Shown: in pieces, positions 52,314 through 60,964 of the stretch
How positions within the stretch are numbered: the first letter of the stretch is position 1
Layout of the letters: each line of letters begins with the position of its first letter
Source: Brevibacillus brevis
Lineage (GTDB): Bacteria > Bacillota > Bacilli > Brevibacillales > Brevibacillaceae
DNA length: 64,000 nucleotides
Assembly (NCBI RefSeq): GCF_001039275.2
Contig: NZ_CP030117.1
Location: forward strand, 1,199,501 to 1,263,500
Direction: 5' to 3'
Notes under the pieces: model-generated
Database searches by the model: none
What the model was told of the DNA's origin: nothing
What the model saw: the letters and a program-made list of their open reading frames with translations, nothing else
Program-made: the position numbers and the translations under genes

Positions 52314-52712
52314 ATGTCTACATCCATGCCAAGTATTTCAGAAGCGGAATGGCGAGTGATGAATGTGCTATGGGAAAAGTCACCGCTAACGGCCAACGAA
52401 ATTATATCCTCCTTGGAAGGTCAAACGGATTGGAACCCAAAAACAGTACGTACTCTTTTGAATCGTTTGGTTCAAAAAAATGCCGTTGGAGTCAATCAAA
52501 ACCAAAGAGTCTATACGTTTTATCCGTTGTACTCACAAAATGAATGCCAGCACGCCGAGGCACAGTCCTTTCTGGAGCGGATTTACAGCGGAGCTCTAAA
52601 ATCGATGCTGGTTCAGTTCATCCAGAAGGAATCCTTATCGGACGAGGAAATTCAGGAGCTGCGTTCCATATTGGATGCGAAACAAGCATCGACTGATCAT
52701 CCTAAAAAATAA
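52314..52712 (+). CDS. blaI: BlaI/MecI/CopY-family repressor
   Basis: 132-residue winged-helix repressor: ISEAEWRVMNVLWEKSPLTANEII is the family N-terminus, WNPKTVRTLLNRLVQKNAV the recognition helix region, and the C-terminal 45 residues form the dimerisation helix cut by activated BlaR1. Strong AAGGGGGAG site. It should bind the three ATTAC-type dyads before the beta-lactamase gene. A terminator separates it from bla. Confidence 0.93.
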   Translation: MSTSMPSISEAEWRVMNVLWEKSPLTANEIISSLEGQTDWNPKTVRTLLNRLVQKNAVGVNQNQRVYTFYPLYSQNECQHAEAQSFLERIYSGALKSMLVQFIQKESLSDEEIQELRSILDAKQASTDHPKK

Positions 52713-52715
52713 AGC

Positions 52716-52785
52716 ACGCCCTTTCAAGCTGAGTTGGAGAACCCATTTACGGTTATCCAGTTTTCTTGAAAGGGCGTCTTTTTTT
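52716..52785 (+). terminator. Terminator after blaI
   Basis: ACGCCCTTTCAAG / CTTGAAAGGGCGT perfect 13-bp stem around a long loop, then seven Ts. Confidence 0.85.
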
Positions 52786-52828
52786 CAAGAAAGGACGGAT
52801 GTAGCTCTTTTCCTTGCATAAAAGGAGA

Positions 52829-52907
52829 TTGACACAAGTGGATTACGCGTGTAATATTATCGTGAAATCAGTTGATTACAAATGTAATATGATATTACGG
52901 ATGTGAT
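52829..52907 (+). promoter_or_regulatory. bla promoter with three BlaI operators
   Basis: TTGACA (52829) and TAATAT (52852) with a 17-base spacer. Three dyads: ATTACGCGTGTAAT (52842-52855, over spacer and -10), ATTACAAATGTAAT (52875-52888, perfect half-sites) and ATTACGGATGTGAT (52894-52907). They match the TTACA-N2-TGTAA type of BlaI/MecI operators and are spaced 33 and 19 bp apart. Confidence 0.85.
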
Positions 52908-52945
52908 CTATAGCTGTTATCTTCCCAGAAAGAGGTTCGTCATCT

Positions 52946-53860
52946 ATGAAAGCTCACTATTCTAAACGAATCGGATTCACAGTGAAAACGATTTTACTCA
53001 CGCTTTTCACGCTCACTGGTTGCTCTTCTCCAGAAGCACCTGTCCAAAAAACGGAAACACAAGCATCTGCCATGGATCTAAAGTTCGCTGCGCTGGAAAA
53101 GAAGTTTAATGCGAGGCTGGGCGTATATGCGATCGACACCGAAACAGATTTGGCAGTTGCTTATCGCGAAGATGAACGATTCGCTTTTGCCTCTACGTAC
53201 AAGGCTTTAGCCGCAGGTGCAGTCTTGCATCAGAAACCTTTGGAAGAGCTAGACAAAGTCATCACCTACAGCAAGGACGATCTCGTTACTTATTCACCCA
53301 TCACAGAAAAACACGTAGCGACCGGAATGACTTTACGTGAGGTTGCAGATGCCGCAGTTCGCTTTAGTGACAACACGGCGGGAAATCTGTTGTTCAAAGA
53401 ATTGGGTGGACCTAAAGGCTTTGAATCAGCTCTGAGACAGATTGGGGATAGTGTGACGACATCCGAGCGCTATGAGACGGAATTGAATGAGGCTAAACCA
53501 GAAGATATTCGCGATACAAGCACACCGAAAGCACTTGCAACGAGCCTAAGAGCCTATACGGTAGGGGATGTGCTGTCGTCAGACAAGCAGACGATTCTTA
53601 TCGAGTGGCTGCAAGGCAACACGACGGGAGACAAGCTGATTCGGGCGGACGTCCCCAAAGACTGGAAGGTCGGAGATAAGACGGGAGCCGCAAGCTACGG
53701 AACGCGAAACGATATAGGTGTCATCTGGCCACCGAATAAAAAGCCCATTGTCATTGCAGTGCTGTCTAGCAGAGATAAGCAGGACGCTACTTATGATGAT
53801 GCGCTCATTGCTGAAGCGACCAAGGTTGCTGTTGACGCACTGACGGCTGCAAAATCGTAA
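52946..53860 (+). CDS. bla: Class A beta-lactamase, lipoprotein form
   Basis: 304 residues. Lipobox LTGC (Cys26) predicts a membrane-anchored penicillinase, as for some Bacillus enzymes. All active-site motifs are present: STYK (Ser83-Lys86), SDN (141-143), ETELN (Glu177, the Glu166 equivalent) and KTG (245-247). It opens the beta-lactam ring outside the membrane. AAAGAGG precedes the ATG. Expression should be induced through BlaR1/BlaI. The FHA-winged-helix gene starts 27 bp after the stop, with no terminator between. Confidence 0.95.
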   Translation: MKAHYSKRIGFTVKTILLTLFTLTGCSSPEAPVQKTETQASAMDLKFAALEKKFNARLGVYAIDTETDLAVAYREDERFAFASTYKALAAGAVLHQKPLEELDKVITYSKDDLVTYSPITEKHVATGMTLREVADAAVRFSDNTAGNLLFKELGGPKGFESALRQIGDSVTTSERYETELNEAKPEDIRDTSTPKALATSLRAYTVGDVLSSDKQTILIEWLQGNTTGDKLIRADVPKDWKVGDKTGAASYGTRNDIGVIWPPNKKPIVIAVLSSRDKQDATYDDALIAEATKVAVDALTAAKS

Positions 53861-53887
53861 TTGATCAACAAGTGAGGTGATCACCGG

Positions 53888-54571
53888 ATGATAGACAACG
53901 GTGCGTACTTACTCGTAAAAAAAGGGGACCCCAACCAATTTTCCACACGCAAATATCTCACCAAGGATCGCTGTACAATCGGGCGGAGGGGGACTAGTTT
54001 TCAACTGGACATCACATTTTCCAGTCCGTACATTTCGAGAATGCATGCAGCCTTTCAAAGGATCGGGAACGATTACAAGATTATCGATCTGGAAAGCAAG
54101 CATGGCACAGAGGTAAACGGGACGCCTCTTCATTATTCCTCTCACATTCTTCGTCACGGGGATCAAATAAGCTTGTCAAAAGGGGTGGCAGAGCTCGTCT
54201 TTTTACGAGAGGTCAATAGACTGGATGATACGGTGGAGCTCCCTTTCACGCAGCCAAAGAACACGTCGGTTTTGCCAGGTTTGGAGATTCATTTGGAGAG
54301 AAGAGAAGTTCGTCTCGACGGGAGTAGACTGCATATGACCGGAAAAGATATGGATTTGCTGAAGCTTCTCTACCAAAAGGCGAACAGGGCCGTTAGTTTT
54401 GAAGAAATTATGCTGACAGTCTGGCCAGAGCGAATGCTGCACGAGGACCATGTCCCAGATGTTGGACGAGTGGAAGTCAATGCGCTCGTCTACCGATTAA
54501 GAAAAAAGCTTCGGCGCTACGGGCAGCAAATCACGACGATTCCGCGATATGGATATCGCTTAGATGTTTGA
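53888..54571 (+). CDS. FHA domain-winged helix regulator
   Basis: 227 residues with an unusual combination. Residues 28-100 form an FHA phosphothreonine-binding domain (IGRR, SPYISRMHAAF, DLESKHGTEVNG), and residues 128-227 form an OmpR/PhoB-type winged helix ending in TTIPRYGYRLDV. There is no receiver domain, so it would read the state of a Ser/Thr kinase substrate rather than a histidine kinase. GAGGTGATC precedes the ATG. It is downstream of bla in the same transcript, and its last 8 bp overlap the start of the metallo-beta-lactamase gene. Confidence 0.85.
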   Translation: MIDNGAYLLVKKGDPNQFSTRKYLTKDRCTIGRRGTSFQLDITFSSPYISRMHAAFQRIGNDYKIIDLESKHGTEVNGTPLHYSSHILRHGDQISLSKGVAELVFLREVNRLDDTVELPFTQPKNTSVLPGLEIHLERREVRLDGSRLHMTGKDMDLLKLLYQKANRAVSFEEIMLTVWPERMLHEDHVPDVGRVEVNALVYRLRKKLRRYGQQITTIPRYGYRLDV

Positions 54572-55259
54572 AACAGGAAAAAGCATTGTGTTAACAAAAG
54601 TAAATGACAAAGTATGGTTACATACATCCTATCATGAATGGAATGGCATAACCTATGACCACAATGGCTTAATCGTTTCTACGTCTAAAGGAGTCGTCCT
54701 GATTGATACAGCATGGGGAGACACCCAAAAAACGGAAGAGCTATTGCAGATGATCAAGAAGCATTGGAAGAAAGACGGTGTTCTGGCGCTGATTACACAT
54801 GCACATGATGACAGCAATTCAGGTATCCGTGCGTTACTCCATCAAAAAATAGATGTACGCAGTACACATTTGACGGCAAAATTAGCGAAAGAATATGGAT
54901 ATCCTTCGCCAAATCCGACACTCGATGAAAAGCCCGTAATCAAGGTAGGCGACACCATCTTAGAAGCCTATTATCCTGGGGAAGGGCATTCGACAGATAA
55001 CATTACTGTTTGGCTTCCCCAATCCAAAATATTATTCGGTGGATGCTTCGTCAAAGCATTGGGTGCTCAGGACCTCGGAAATCTTGCAGATGCCAATGTA
55101 GAACAATGGGATGACTCCGTTCAGAAGGTAATCGAAAAATATCCACAGGTCGAAACCGTTGTACCTGGACATGGAAATACGGGCGGCAAAAACCTGCTTG
55201 ATCACACCATGGAACTAATCAAACAACATTCCCAGGAGCAAGAAGCTGCTCTGAAATGA
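54564..55259 (+). CDS. Subclass B1-like metallo-beta-lactamase without signal peptide
   Basis: 231 residues, colinear with mature B. cereus BcII. Zinc ligands are complete: His79, His81 and Asp83 (THAHDDSN), His142 (GEGHSTDN), Cys161 (FGGCFVK) and His203 (PGHGNTG); Lys164 and Asn173 of the substrate site are also kept, while the usual Arg after the Asp is Ser84. Sequence starts where BcII's mature protein does, so no secretion signal exists, and the upstream frame is closed. The ATG overlaps the stop region of the FHA gene with only a weak GGA site, implying translational coupling. Cytoplasmic location would make beta-lactam defence unlikely unless exported otherwise. Confidence 0.88.
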   Translation: MFETGKSIVLTKVNDKVWLHTSYHEWNGITYDHNGLIVSTSKGVVLIDTAWGDTQKTEELLQMIKKHWKKDGVLALITHAHDDSNSGIRALLHQKIDVRSTHLTAKLAKEYGYPSPNPTLDEKPVIKVGDTILEAYYPGEGHSTDNITVWLPQSKILFGGCFVKALGAQDLGNLADANVEQWDDSVQKVIEKYPQVETVVPGHGNTGGKNLLDHTMELIKQHSQEQEAALK

Positions 55260-55269
55260 AACTCCTTTA

Positions 55270-55312
55270 AAACAAACTCCTTCTCAAGACCAAACTGAGA
55301 AGGAGTTTGTTT
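55270..55312 (+). terminator. Terminator of the bla-FHA-MBL unit
   Basis: AACAAACTCCTTCTCA / TGAGAAGGAGTTTGTT perfect 16-bp stem, 9-base loop. Confidence 0.85.
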
Positions 55313-55414
55313 ATGTAAGGTGTTTTCTTTTTTCTTCCAATCGTCTAAACTTTTGATATAGGCCAGAAGTCATTGCTCTATTACCACAATCATTCAGTCA
55401 TAGGAGTCCTTATT

Positions 55415-56068
55415 ATGAAAAAAATCGTAGGTATTGCCTTGATGGTCGCATTACTAGGCTTCAACGCCTATTTATGGCCAACACTGATTCACGCGGTAAA
55501 AACAGACGGACGAACGGATACGAAAACGGCATCTCTCTCGCAAAAAGCAGGTACTGCAAAGCCCGCTATGGATTTGGCCAATCAAGGTCCACGCGCCGCA
55601 AACGTTTCCGCCTATCCGGTTGAAAAGTCTGTGGCTGTGTCAGCACCCGTACCAGCACCAGCGCAGAAACAAAGCGAAGGAAAGCCAAAAACAAAAGCGG
55701 TAGCAACTGCTACAACGAACACACCGAAGAAGAAAACACAAAAGACGAAAACCGCGACAAAACCAGTCAAGAAACAGACGGCACGTCCTCCGGTAAATAA
55801 CGTACCGACGTATCCGGCCTGGGATGATAACGGCCTCTATGTTGTAGACGATGGAGGACCAGGAAGTAGTTGGGTGAGGCTGTCAGATGGTTCTTTGCTG
55901 CGTAAGAGCGACGGGACACGGACATTTAACATGCCCTATGATAAGAATCCATTCACCGGAGAGATTAAGCCGACAGTGGAGCCGATGTCAGAAGCGGCGT
56001 ATAAGATGTGGAAGGGCAATCAAGCCCAGCAGCCATCGCCATTCAGCCCGTCACCGTTCGGACGATAA
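55415..56068 (+). CDS. Exported or anchored Lys/Pro-rich hypothetical protein
   Basis: 217 residues. One N-terminal hydrophobic segment (about residues 4-24, no clear cleavage site), then a low-complexity Lys/Thr/Pro/Ala linker (residues 80-135) and a C-terminal part with a repeated-looking WVRLSDGSLLRKSDGTRTF motif. Likely membrane-anchored with an external domain. AGGAG precedes the ATG at 55415. No family recognised. Own terminator downstream. Confidence 0.65.
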   Translation: MKKIVGIALMVALLGFNAYLWPTLIHAVKTDGRTDTKTASLSQKAGTAKPAMDLANQGPRAANVSAYPVEKSVAVSAPVPAPAQKQSEGKPKTKAVATATTNTPKKKTQKTKTATKPVKKQTARPPVNNVPTYPAWDDNGLYVVDDGGPGSSWVRLSDGSLLRKSDGTRTFNMPYDKNPFTGEIKPTVEPMSEAAYKMWKGNQAQQPSPFSPSPFGR

Positions 56069-56081
56069 TCGATTGCGAAAA

Positions 56082-56110
56082 ATTGCTCCGCGAAATGGAG
56101 CAGTTTTTTT
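56082..56110 (+). terminator. Terminator after the Lys/Pro-rich protein
   Basis: ATTGCTCC / GGAGCAGT stem with a 7-base loop, then seven Ts. Confidence 0.85.
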
Positions 56111-56119
56111 CGATAAGTA

Positions 56120-56160
56120 GTCAAATTTGAATATAATAACGTATAGTACTTTGATTTGAC
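56120..56160. promoter_or_regulatory. Inverted repeat in the MFS-padR promoter region
   Basis: GTCAAAT (56120) and ATTTGAC (56154) flank an AT-rich stretch containing GTATAGTACT. The second arm is 19 bp before the transporter start. Candidate PadR operator. Confidence 0.4.
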
Positions 56161-56179
56161 CACTCAGGAGGGTGAAGCA

Positions 56180-57697
56180 ATGATTGCAAGAGAAAGTAAA
56201 GTGAATATGGTGGTAGCGGGGCTACTGCTTGGTCTCCTGATGGCTTCCATGGACAATACCATTGTTGCAACGGCGATGGCTACGATTGTCGGTGAGATGG
56301 GCGGCATGGATAAGTTCGTTTGGGTGACATCAGCGTACATGGTCGCTACGATGGCGGGGATGCCGATCTTCGGTAAACTCTCCGATATGTATGGCCGAAA
56401 ACGTTTTTACGTATTTGGTCTCATTGTATTTTTGTTAGGGTCCATTTTATGCGGGACGGCAAACAGCATCGTTGAGTTGAGCATTTATCGGGCGATTCAA
56501 GGGATTGGCGGCGGAGCACTGATGCCGATAGCCTTCACCATTATTTTTGACGTATTCCCGCCGGAGAAGCGTGGAAAGATGACGGGACTTTTCGGGGCTG
56601 TATTCGGTACGTCCAGCGTATTTGGACCTTTGCTGGGTGCGTATATTACCGAATATGTCAGCTGGCATTGGATCTTTTACATCAATGTACCGATTGGTGC
56701 TGTGTCCCTCTGGTTGATCTCGATGTATTACAAGGAGTCTCTGGAATACCGCAAGCAGAGCATTGACTGGTGGGGAGCGATTACGCTGGTCGGTGCTGTA
56801 GTGAGTCTGATGTTTGCACTGGAGCTGGGCGGCAATCAATACGCATGGGATTCGATGCAGATTATTGGATTGTTCTCTTCCTTTTTCTTGTTGTTTGTGA
56901 TTTTTCTATTTGTCGAGAAGCGGGCATCTGATCCGATTATTTCGTTCTCCATGTTCAAGAAGCGGTTATTTGCCGCGACAAATGCGATTGCACTGCTGTA
57001 TGGAGCTGCTTTCATTATCGCTACGGTGTACCTGCCGATTTTTATCCAAGGGGTATATGGCGGGTCAGCGACGAATGCAGGGTTGCTGTTGACACCGATG
57101 ATGCTTGGCTCGGTTGCTGGTAGCCAGCTAGGCGGATTTTTGACGACGAAGACCAGCTTCCGCAATATTATGCTTCTATCCGCAGTCTTTTTCATACCAG
57201 GTATTTTCCTTTTGAGTACGCTGACGCCTGATATTCCACGTTCGATCGTTACGCTTTATATGGTGATTGCAGGGTTTGGTGTGGGTTTCTCTTTCTCCAC
57301 CTTGGGAATTTCAGCGATTCATGGCTTTGATATGCGTCAAAGAGGATCGGCCAGTTCGACGAACTCTTTTTCTCGTTCATTGGGGATGACATTGGGAATT
57401 ACCGTGTTTGGTATCTTGCAACGTAATTCGTTTGAAAACGGCATGTTCTCAGCCTTCGGGGGTCAAGGGATGACGAATGCCATTACAGACCCGCGAGCGA
57501 TTTTGACACCAGAAGCTCGCGAATCCATTCCGGCACCTGTCTTGGATCAAATGATCGATATTCTCGCTTCTTCCATTGCGAATACGTTTATGTGGGCGCT
57601 CGTTCCTGCTGTTCTTGCTCTCGTGTGCATTTTGCTGATGGGAAATGATCGGGCGCTGGGGAAATCGCCTTCCGCACCGAAACCGGAACGCGGGTAG
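56180..57697 (+). CDS. DHA2-family (EmrB/QacA) MFS drug exporter
   Basis: 505 residues with 14 transmembrane segments. DHA2 signatures are present: LLMASMDNTIVATAMATI in helix 1, GKLSDMYGRKRFYVFG in loop 2-3, and GIGGGALMPIAFTIIFDVFPPEKRG in helix 5 and after. It should export drugs or dyes with proton exchange. AGGAGGG precedes the ATG at 56180. A PadR gene lies 12 bp downstream, giving the usual regulator-exporter operon. Confidence 0.93.
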   Translation: MIARESKVNMVVAGLLLGLLMASMDNTIVATAMATIVGEMGGMDKFVWVTSAYMVATMAGMPIFGKLSDMYGRKRFYVFGLIVFLLGSILCGTANSIVELSIYRAIQGIGGGALMPIAFTIIFDVFPPEKRGKMTGLFGAVFGTSSVFGPLLGAYITEYVSWHWIFYINVPIGAVSLWLISMYYKESLEYRKQSIDWWGAITLVGAVVSLMFALELGGNQYAWDSMQIIGLFSSFFLLFVIFLFVEKRASDPIISFSMFKKRLFAATNAIALLYGAAFIIATVYLPIFIQGVYGGSATNAGLLLTPMMLGSVAGSQLGGFLTTKTSFRNIMLLSAVFFIPGIFLLSTLTPDIPRSIVTLYMVIAGFGVGFSFSTLGISAIHGFDMRQRGSASSTNSFSRSLGMTLGITVFGILQRNSFENGMFSAFGGQGMTNAITDPRAILTPEARESIPAPVLDQMIDILASSIANTFMWALVPAVLALVCILLMGNDRALGKSPSAPKPERG

Positions 57698-57709
57698 AGG
57701 AGAATCGTC

Positions 57710-58237
57710 ATGAGTCTAAAATTGCTTGTTCTGGGATTGCTGATGGAAGGGGAGAAGCATCCCTACGAGGTTCAGCAGCAGGTGAAGGCTAGAGGAATGG
57801 ATTGTTACATGAAATACGCCAAAGGCTCCCTCTACTATGCTTTCGACCAACTGGAAAAGAGCGGGATGATTGAGGTCAAAGAAGTCATTCGTGAGACTAG
57901 CCGCCCAGATAAGACGTTGTATGGGATCACGCAAAAAGGCGAAGAGCAATTTCAACAGCTTCTCTTGGAAGAAATGCAAAAACCGATGCAGCTCACCAAT
58001 CCGATCTACGCGGCTCTTACTTTTGCTTCGTACGGTGATCCACAGAAAATGGGTGAGGCCTTGGAAGGTAACATCCAGGAGGTAAGACGATTAGCTGGAG
58101 TATTGGAATCGATCCAGGAGGAAAAAAGAGAGAGGCTTAGCTGGGGAGCACGAACGATTCTGATCGGTGCCATTGAGCATTTGCACGCAGAGATGCGCTG
58201 GATGGAACGCATTCGAGAAGAAGCCTGGGGCCGTTGA
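57710..58237 (+). CDS. PadR-family transcriptional regulator
   Basis: 175 residues: N-terminal winged helix (LVLGLLMEGEKHPYEVQQQVKARG, then KGSLYYAFDQLEKSGMIE) and a C-terminal helical dimerisation domain (about residues 95-175), the PadR type 2 layout. GAGGAG precedes the ATG. It follows the DHA2 exporter by 12 bp and most likely represses it until an inducer drug binds. Confidence 0.92.
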   Translation: MSLKLLVLGLLMEGEKHPYEVQQQVKARGMDCYMKYAKGSLYYAFDQLEKSGMIEVKEVIRETSRPDKTLYGITQKGEEQFQQLLLEEMQKPMQLTNPIYAALTFASYGDPQKMGEALEGNIQEVRRLAGVLESIQEEKRERLSWGARTILIGAIEHLHAEMRWMERIREEAWGR

Positions 58238-58333
58238 TTTTGAATATATTATGAACATTGGACTATTTTCATCATTATGATAGTTTTTCGTTTATAATAG
58301 TGGTAATTTCAATGGCAAGGATGGTACCCGCAC

Positions 58334-58624
58334 ATGATGAATTCTGCCCTCGGACGCTTTCGTCTCATCGGCCTGATCGAAGGTATCTCGTATTTGGTAC
58401 TTCTCGGGATTGCTATGCCGCTTAAGTATTTTTGGGATTATCCAGCTGCAGTAAAAATTGCCGGATCGCTTCATGGATTGTTTTTTGTCCTGTATATTTT
58501 GGCGTTGGCACATGTTACAATGACCAATAAGTGGTCCTTCTTGAAAGTAATCGGGGCATTTATCGCTTCATTACTGCCATTCGGCAACTTTGTTCTGGAC
58601 GCACGCCTGAAAAAAGAGCAGTAA
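58334..58624 (+). CDS. DUF3817 membrane protein
   Basis: 96 residues with three transmembrane helices, and the DUF3817 pattern RLIGLIEGISYLVLLGIAMPLKY, GSLHGLFFVLY and ASLLPFGNFVLDARL. Function unknown. AAGGATGG lies upstream of two adjacent ATG codons; the first is listed. A TATAAT at 58293-58298 is the probable -10. Confidence 0.88.
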   Translation: MMNSALGRFRLIGLIEGISYLVLLGIAMPLKYFWDYPAAVKIAGSLHGLFFVLYILALAHVTMTNKWSFLKVIGAFIASLLPFGNFVLDARLKKEQ

Positions 58625-58720
58625 GTATACACATTACAAATTACGTAAGGCACTAGAAGGCGGGTCATTGTACCCGTCTTTCGTACATATTCAAAAGAGA
58701 AAAAAATGGAGGGGATCTGT

Positions 58721-58918
58721 GTGGAGACCAGAATTTTAGCAGGAATTCTTTTGTGGGACGAAGAGGAACAATACGTTCTTGAAACCGTGATGGAGGACCG
58801 TTACAAGCTGGTTCTGCCGCAGATTATCACGCTTGCGAGCACAGAAGAAAAGGTAGCGACAGATGAATTGAACGAGCAATATGTCGGTCAAAATGTGATT
58901 GCCAGATGCTTTGTCTAA
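58721..58918 (+). CDS. Small hypothetical protein (65 aa)
   Basis: 65 residues, acidic, no membrane segment. The GGAGGGG site lies inside an upstream in-frame ATG codon context, so the GTG at 58721, six bases further, is the likely start. No family recognised. It lies 37 bp ahead of the ADP-ribosylglycohydrolase gene and may be cotranscribed. Confidence 0.5.
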   Translation: METRILAGILLWDEEEQYVLETVMEDRYKLVLPQIITLASTEEKVATDELNEQYVGQNVIARCFV

Positions 58919-58955
58919 TGTGAACAGATAATTCGGAAAAAAGGTGTGGATAGGT

Positions 58956-59882
58956 GTGGAACTGCGTGACCGCTATGTGGGAAGTTTGCTAGGGTTGGCC
59001 ATTGGAGATGCACTCGGCACTACTATAGAATTTCGCAAACCAGGTACCTTCGAGCCGCTTACAGAAATGGTCGGGGGAGGACCATTCGATTTAAAGCCGG
59101 GGGAATGGACGGATGATACGTCGATGGCGCTGTGTCTGGCTGAGAGCTTGATTACGAAAAATGGCTTCGATCCAGTTGATCAGATGAACCGATACGTAGC
59201 CTGGTTTCGAGAGGGTTATATGAGCTGCAAGGATCACTGCTTCGATATCGGGAATATTACCAAAGAAGCGCTGTGGCGTTTTGAGCAGACAAAAAATCCG
59301 TTCAGCGGATCTGACCATCCGATGTCGGCAGGGAATGGCTCCATTATGAGGCTAGCACCTGTCGCGCTCTATTATGCCAATCAACCGGAACTCGCTATTG
59401 ATTACTGCGCGCAAAGTTCTCGTACTACACACGCGACGGCAAAGGCAGTAGACGGCTGTCGTTTTTTCGGGGCATTGCTCCTAGGGGCTCTACAGGGTAT
59501 TTCCAAAGAGGAGTTGCTTGTTGATTCGTTCTCTCCTGTAGCCGATCTATGGGAAAAGCAACCGCTTGATCCTGATATCGCCCGTGTCGCGAATGGCTCC
59601 TACAAAGAGAAAACAAGAAAAGAGATCAAAGGATCAGGGTATGTCGTCGATTCGCTTGAAGCGGCGCTTTGGGCTTTTTATTCCAGTAGTTCTTTTGAAG
59701 AAGGCTTGTTCCTAGCGGTAAACCTCGGAGATGATGCGGATACGACGGGAGCTGTCTACGGTCAATTGGCAGGTGCTTATTACGGAGTAGAGGGTTTGCC
59801 CAAACGGATGCTTGCGCTGTTGGCCAAGCGAGAATTGATGGAGGAGTTCGCGCGGAAATTGTACGAGCAAGCTACCCGCTAA
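58956..59882 (+). CDS. ADP-ribosylglycohydrolase family protein
   Basis: 308 residues of the DraG/ARH fold, which removes ADP-ribose from proteins or related substrates. The metal-binding motifs are visible: EWTDDTSMAL near residue 50 and NLGDDADTTGAVYGQLAGA near residue 258, with GDALG near the start. Two GTG codons are in frame; the one at 58956, nine bases from AAGGTG, is preferred. No DraT-like partner is nearby. A terminator-like hairpin follows. Confidence 0.92.
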   Translation: MELRDRYVGSLLGLAIGDALGTTIEFRKPGTFEPLTEMVGGGPFDLKPGEWTDDTSMALCLAESLITKNGFDPVDQMNRYVAWFREGYMSCKDHCFDIGNITKEALWRFEQTKNPFSGSDHPMSAGNGSIMRLAPVALYYANQPELAIDYCAQSSRTTHATAKAVDGCRFFGALLLGALQGISKEELLVDSFSPVADLWEKQPLDPDIARVANGSYKEKTRKEIKGSGYVVDSLEAALWAFYSSSSFEEGLFLAVNLGDDADTTGAVYGQLAGAYYGVEGLPKRMLALLAKRELMEEFARKLYEQATR

Positions 59883-59902
59883 CCGACAAAAAGGAACGTC
59901 TT

Positions 59903-59939
59903 ATAAAAAACGACAAGCACTACCCATCAGGCAGTGCTT
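59903..59939 (-). terminator. Terminator of the DUF3231 gene
   Basis: AAGCACT / AGTGCTT stem with an 11-base loop; T-run on the minus strand. Confidence 0.75.
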
Positions 59940-59949
59940 ATCCTCAAGT

Positions 59950-60507
59950 TTAGGCATGGACAAGTTCTGGCGCTTGCATATGAAGGGGCGGCGGAACTAA
60001 CCAGCCTTTTTCTTTTAAAATGCGCAGCAATCTGAGGCCAAATTGAGCTTTTGCAACATGGTACTGACCAAACAGCATCCCGATGTCTTCCCGGATGGAT
60101 TGAGCCATAATTTGACTGCAAGTAAGCAGACCGGCTGCAATGTCCCTTGACATACCGGTAGCAATTTCAGGGTCGCTGATACGAGCACCGGCAGGAATGC
60201 TCTCCAAATTAGCTACAGGGCGATCCGGTGGTGTAGGAGGTAATCCAATGCCGTTGGCTTTGAGTAATTCCTCAAGCTGTTCCACTTCTTGTTTCATGCC
60301 TCGCGTAATGTCTTCGAGGAAGCTTTTCAGGTCATGATCACCAGTATGGTTGAGCGCTGTTTGATAACTAGCAAGCAAGCCCTTTGTCGTTGCCAGATAC
60401 ATCCATACTCCAAATACTTCGCCATAATGCATGGGTTCATTTTGTGGATTGCCTGATAAAATCCCCATTAGTGTCCTCCCGGTACTTAGTAAAGTTTTTA
60501 GATCCAT
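59950..60507 (-). CDS. DUF3231-family protein (spore-associated type)
   Basis: 185 residues, largely helical, with the DUF3231 pattern (GNPQNEPMHYGEVFGVWMYLATTKGLLASYQTALN at residues 19-53). Such proteins are ferritin-like bundles common in spore-formers; spore-coat roles are suspected. TTAGGAG precedes the ATG at 60507; the longer in-frame form has no site. Same strand as the DUF2512 gene 100 bp upstream. Confidence 0.82.
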   Translation of the reverse strand: MDLKTLLSTGRTLMGILSGNPQNEPMHYGEVFGVWMYLATTKGLLASYQTALNHTGDHDLKSFLEDITRGMKQEVEQLEELLKANGIGLPPTPPDRPVANLESIPAGARISDPEIATGMSRDIAAGLLTCSQIMAQSIREDIGMLFGQYHVAKAQFGLRLLRILKEKGWLVPPPLHMQAPELVHA

Positions 60508-60607
60508 TTGGGTTCTCCTAACTTTGTGATGTAACCCAAAGATAAGGTTAGCAAAGGGGGATGGATATATCCCTTTTCGGAAGATACACATAAAGGGTAA
60601 TCAGGTG

Positions 60608-60964
60608 CTATTTTCCAGGTTCCTTGTTAATGCGATTGTTGTCGTAAATCCCCAAAAAGCGATGGTACACAAGTTCTGCTACACCTAAAAGGGCTACCGT
60701 AATCATTAACTCTCCAAAGCTTAGTGGCCAATCCATCCATCTGGCAACTATCCATAAATAAAAACCAGCGATTACGGCATCTGCAATTGTAGCCGTAATA
60801 TTATTGGTAGCGCGCAATATCAATTGATCTCCAATCAGGTAAGCGATGACGCTCAAGCCCAGCGCCGTTAAAATAGCGGAAGTCCAAGATGTATTTGCAA
60901 ACCACCATAAACAAGCGACAACAATAATGCCGTTAACAGCAGCTTTGATTAAAAATCGAGTCAT
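60608..60964 (-). CDS. DUF2512 membrane protein (YndM-like)
   Basis: 118 residues with four transmembrane helices and the DUF2512 signature AYLIGDQLILRATNN near residue 41, as in B. subtilis YndM. AAAGGAG precedes the ATG. Upstream, CATACTG on the minus strand (complement of 60989-60995) resembles a SigF/SigG -10, but the -35 is weak. Function unknown; probably sporulation-linked with the DUF3231 gene. Confidence 0.85.
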   Translation of the reverse strand: MTRFLIKAAVNGIIVVACLWWFANTSWTSAILTALGLSVIAYLIGDQLILRATNNITATIADAVIAGFYLWIVARWMDWPLSFGELMITVALLGVAELVYHRFLGIYDNNRINKEPGK

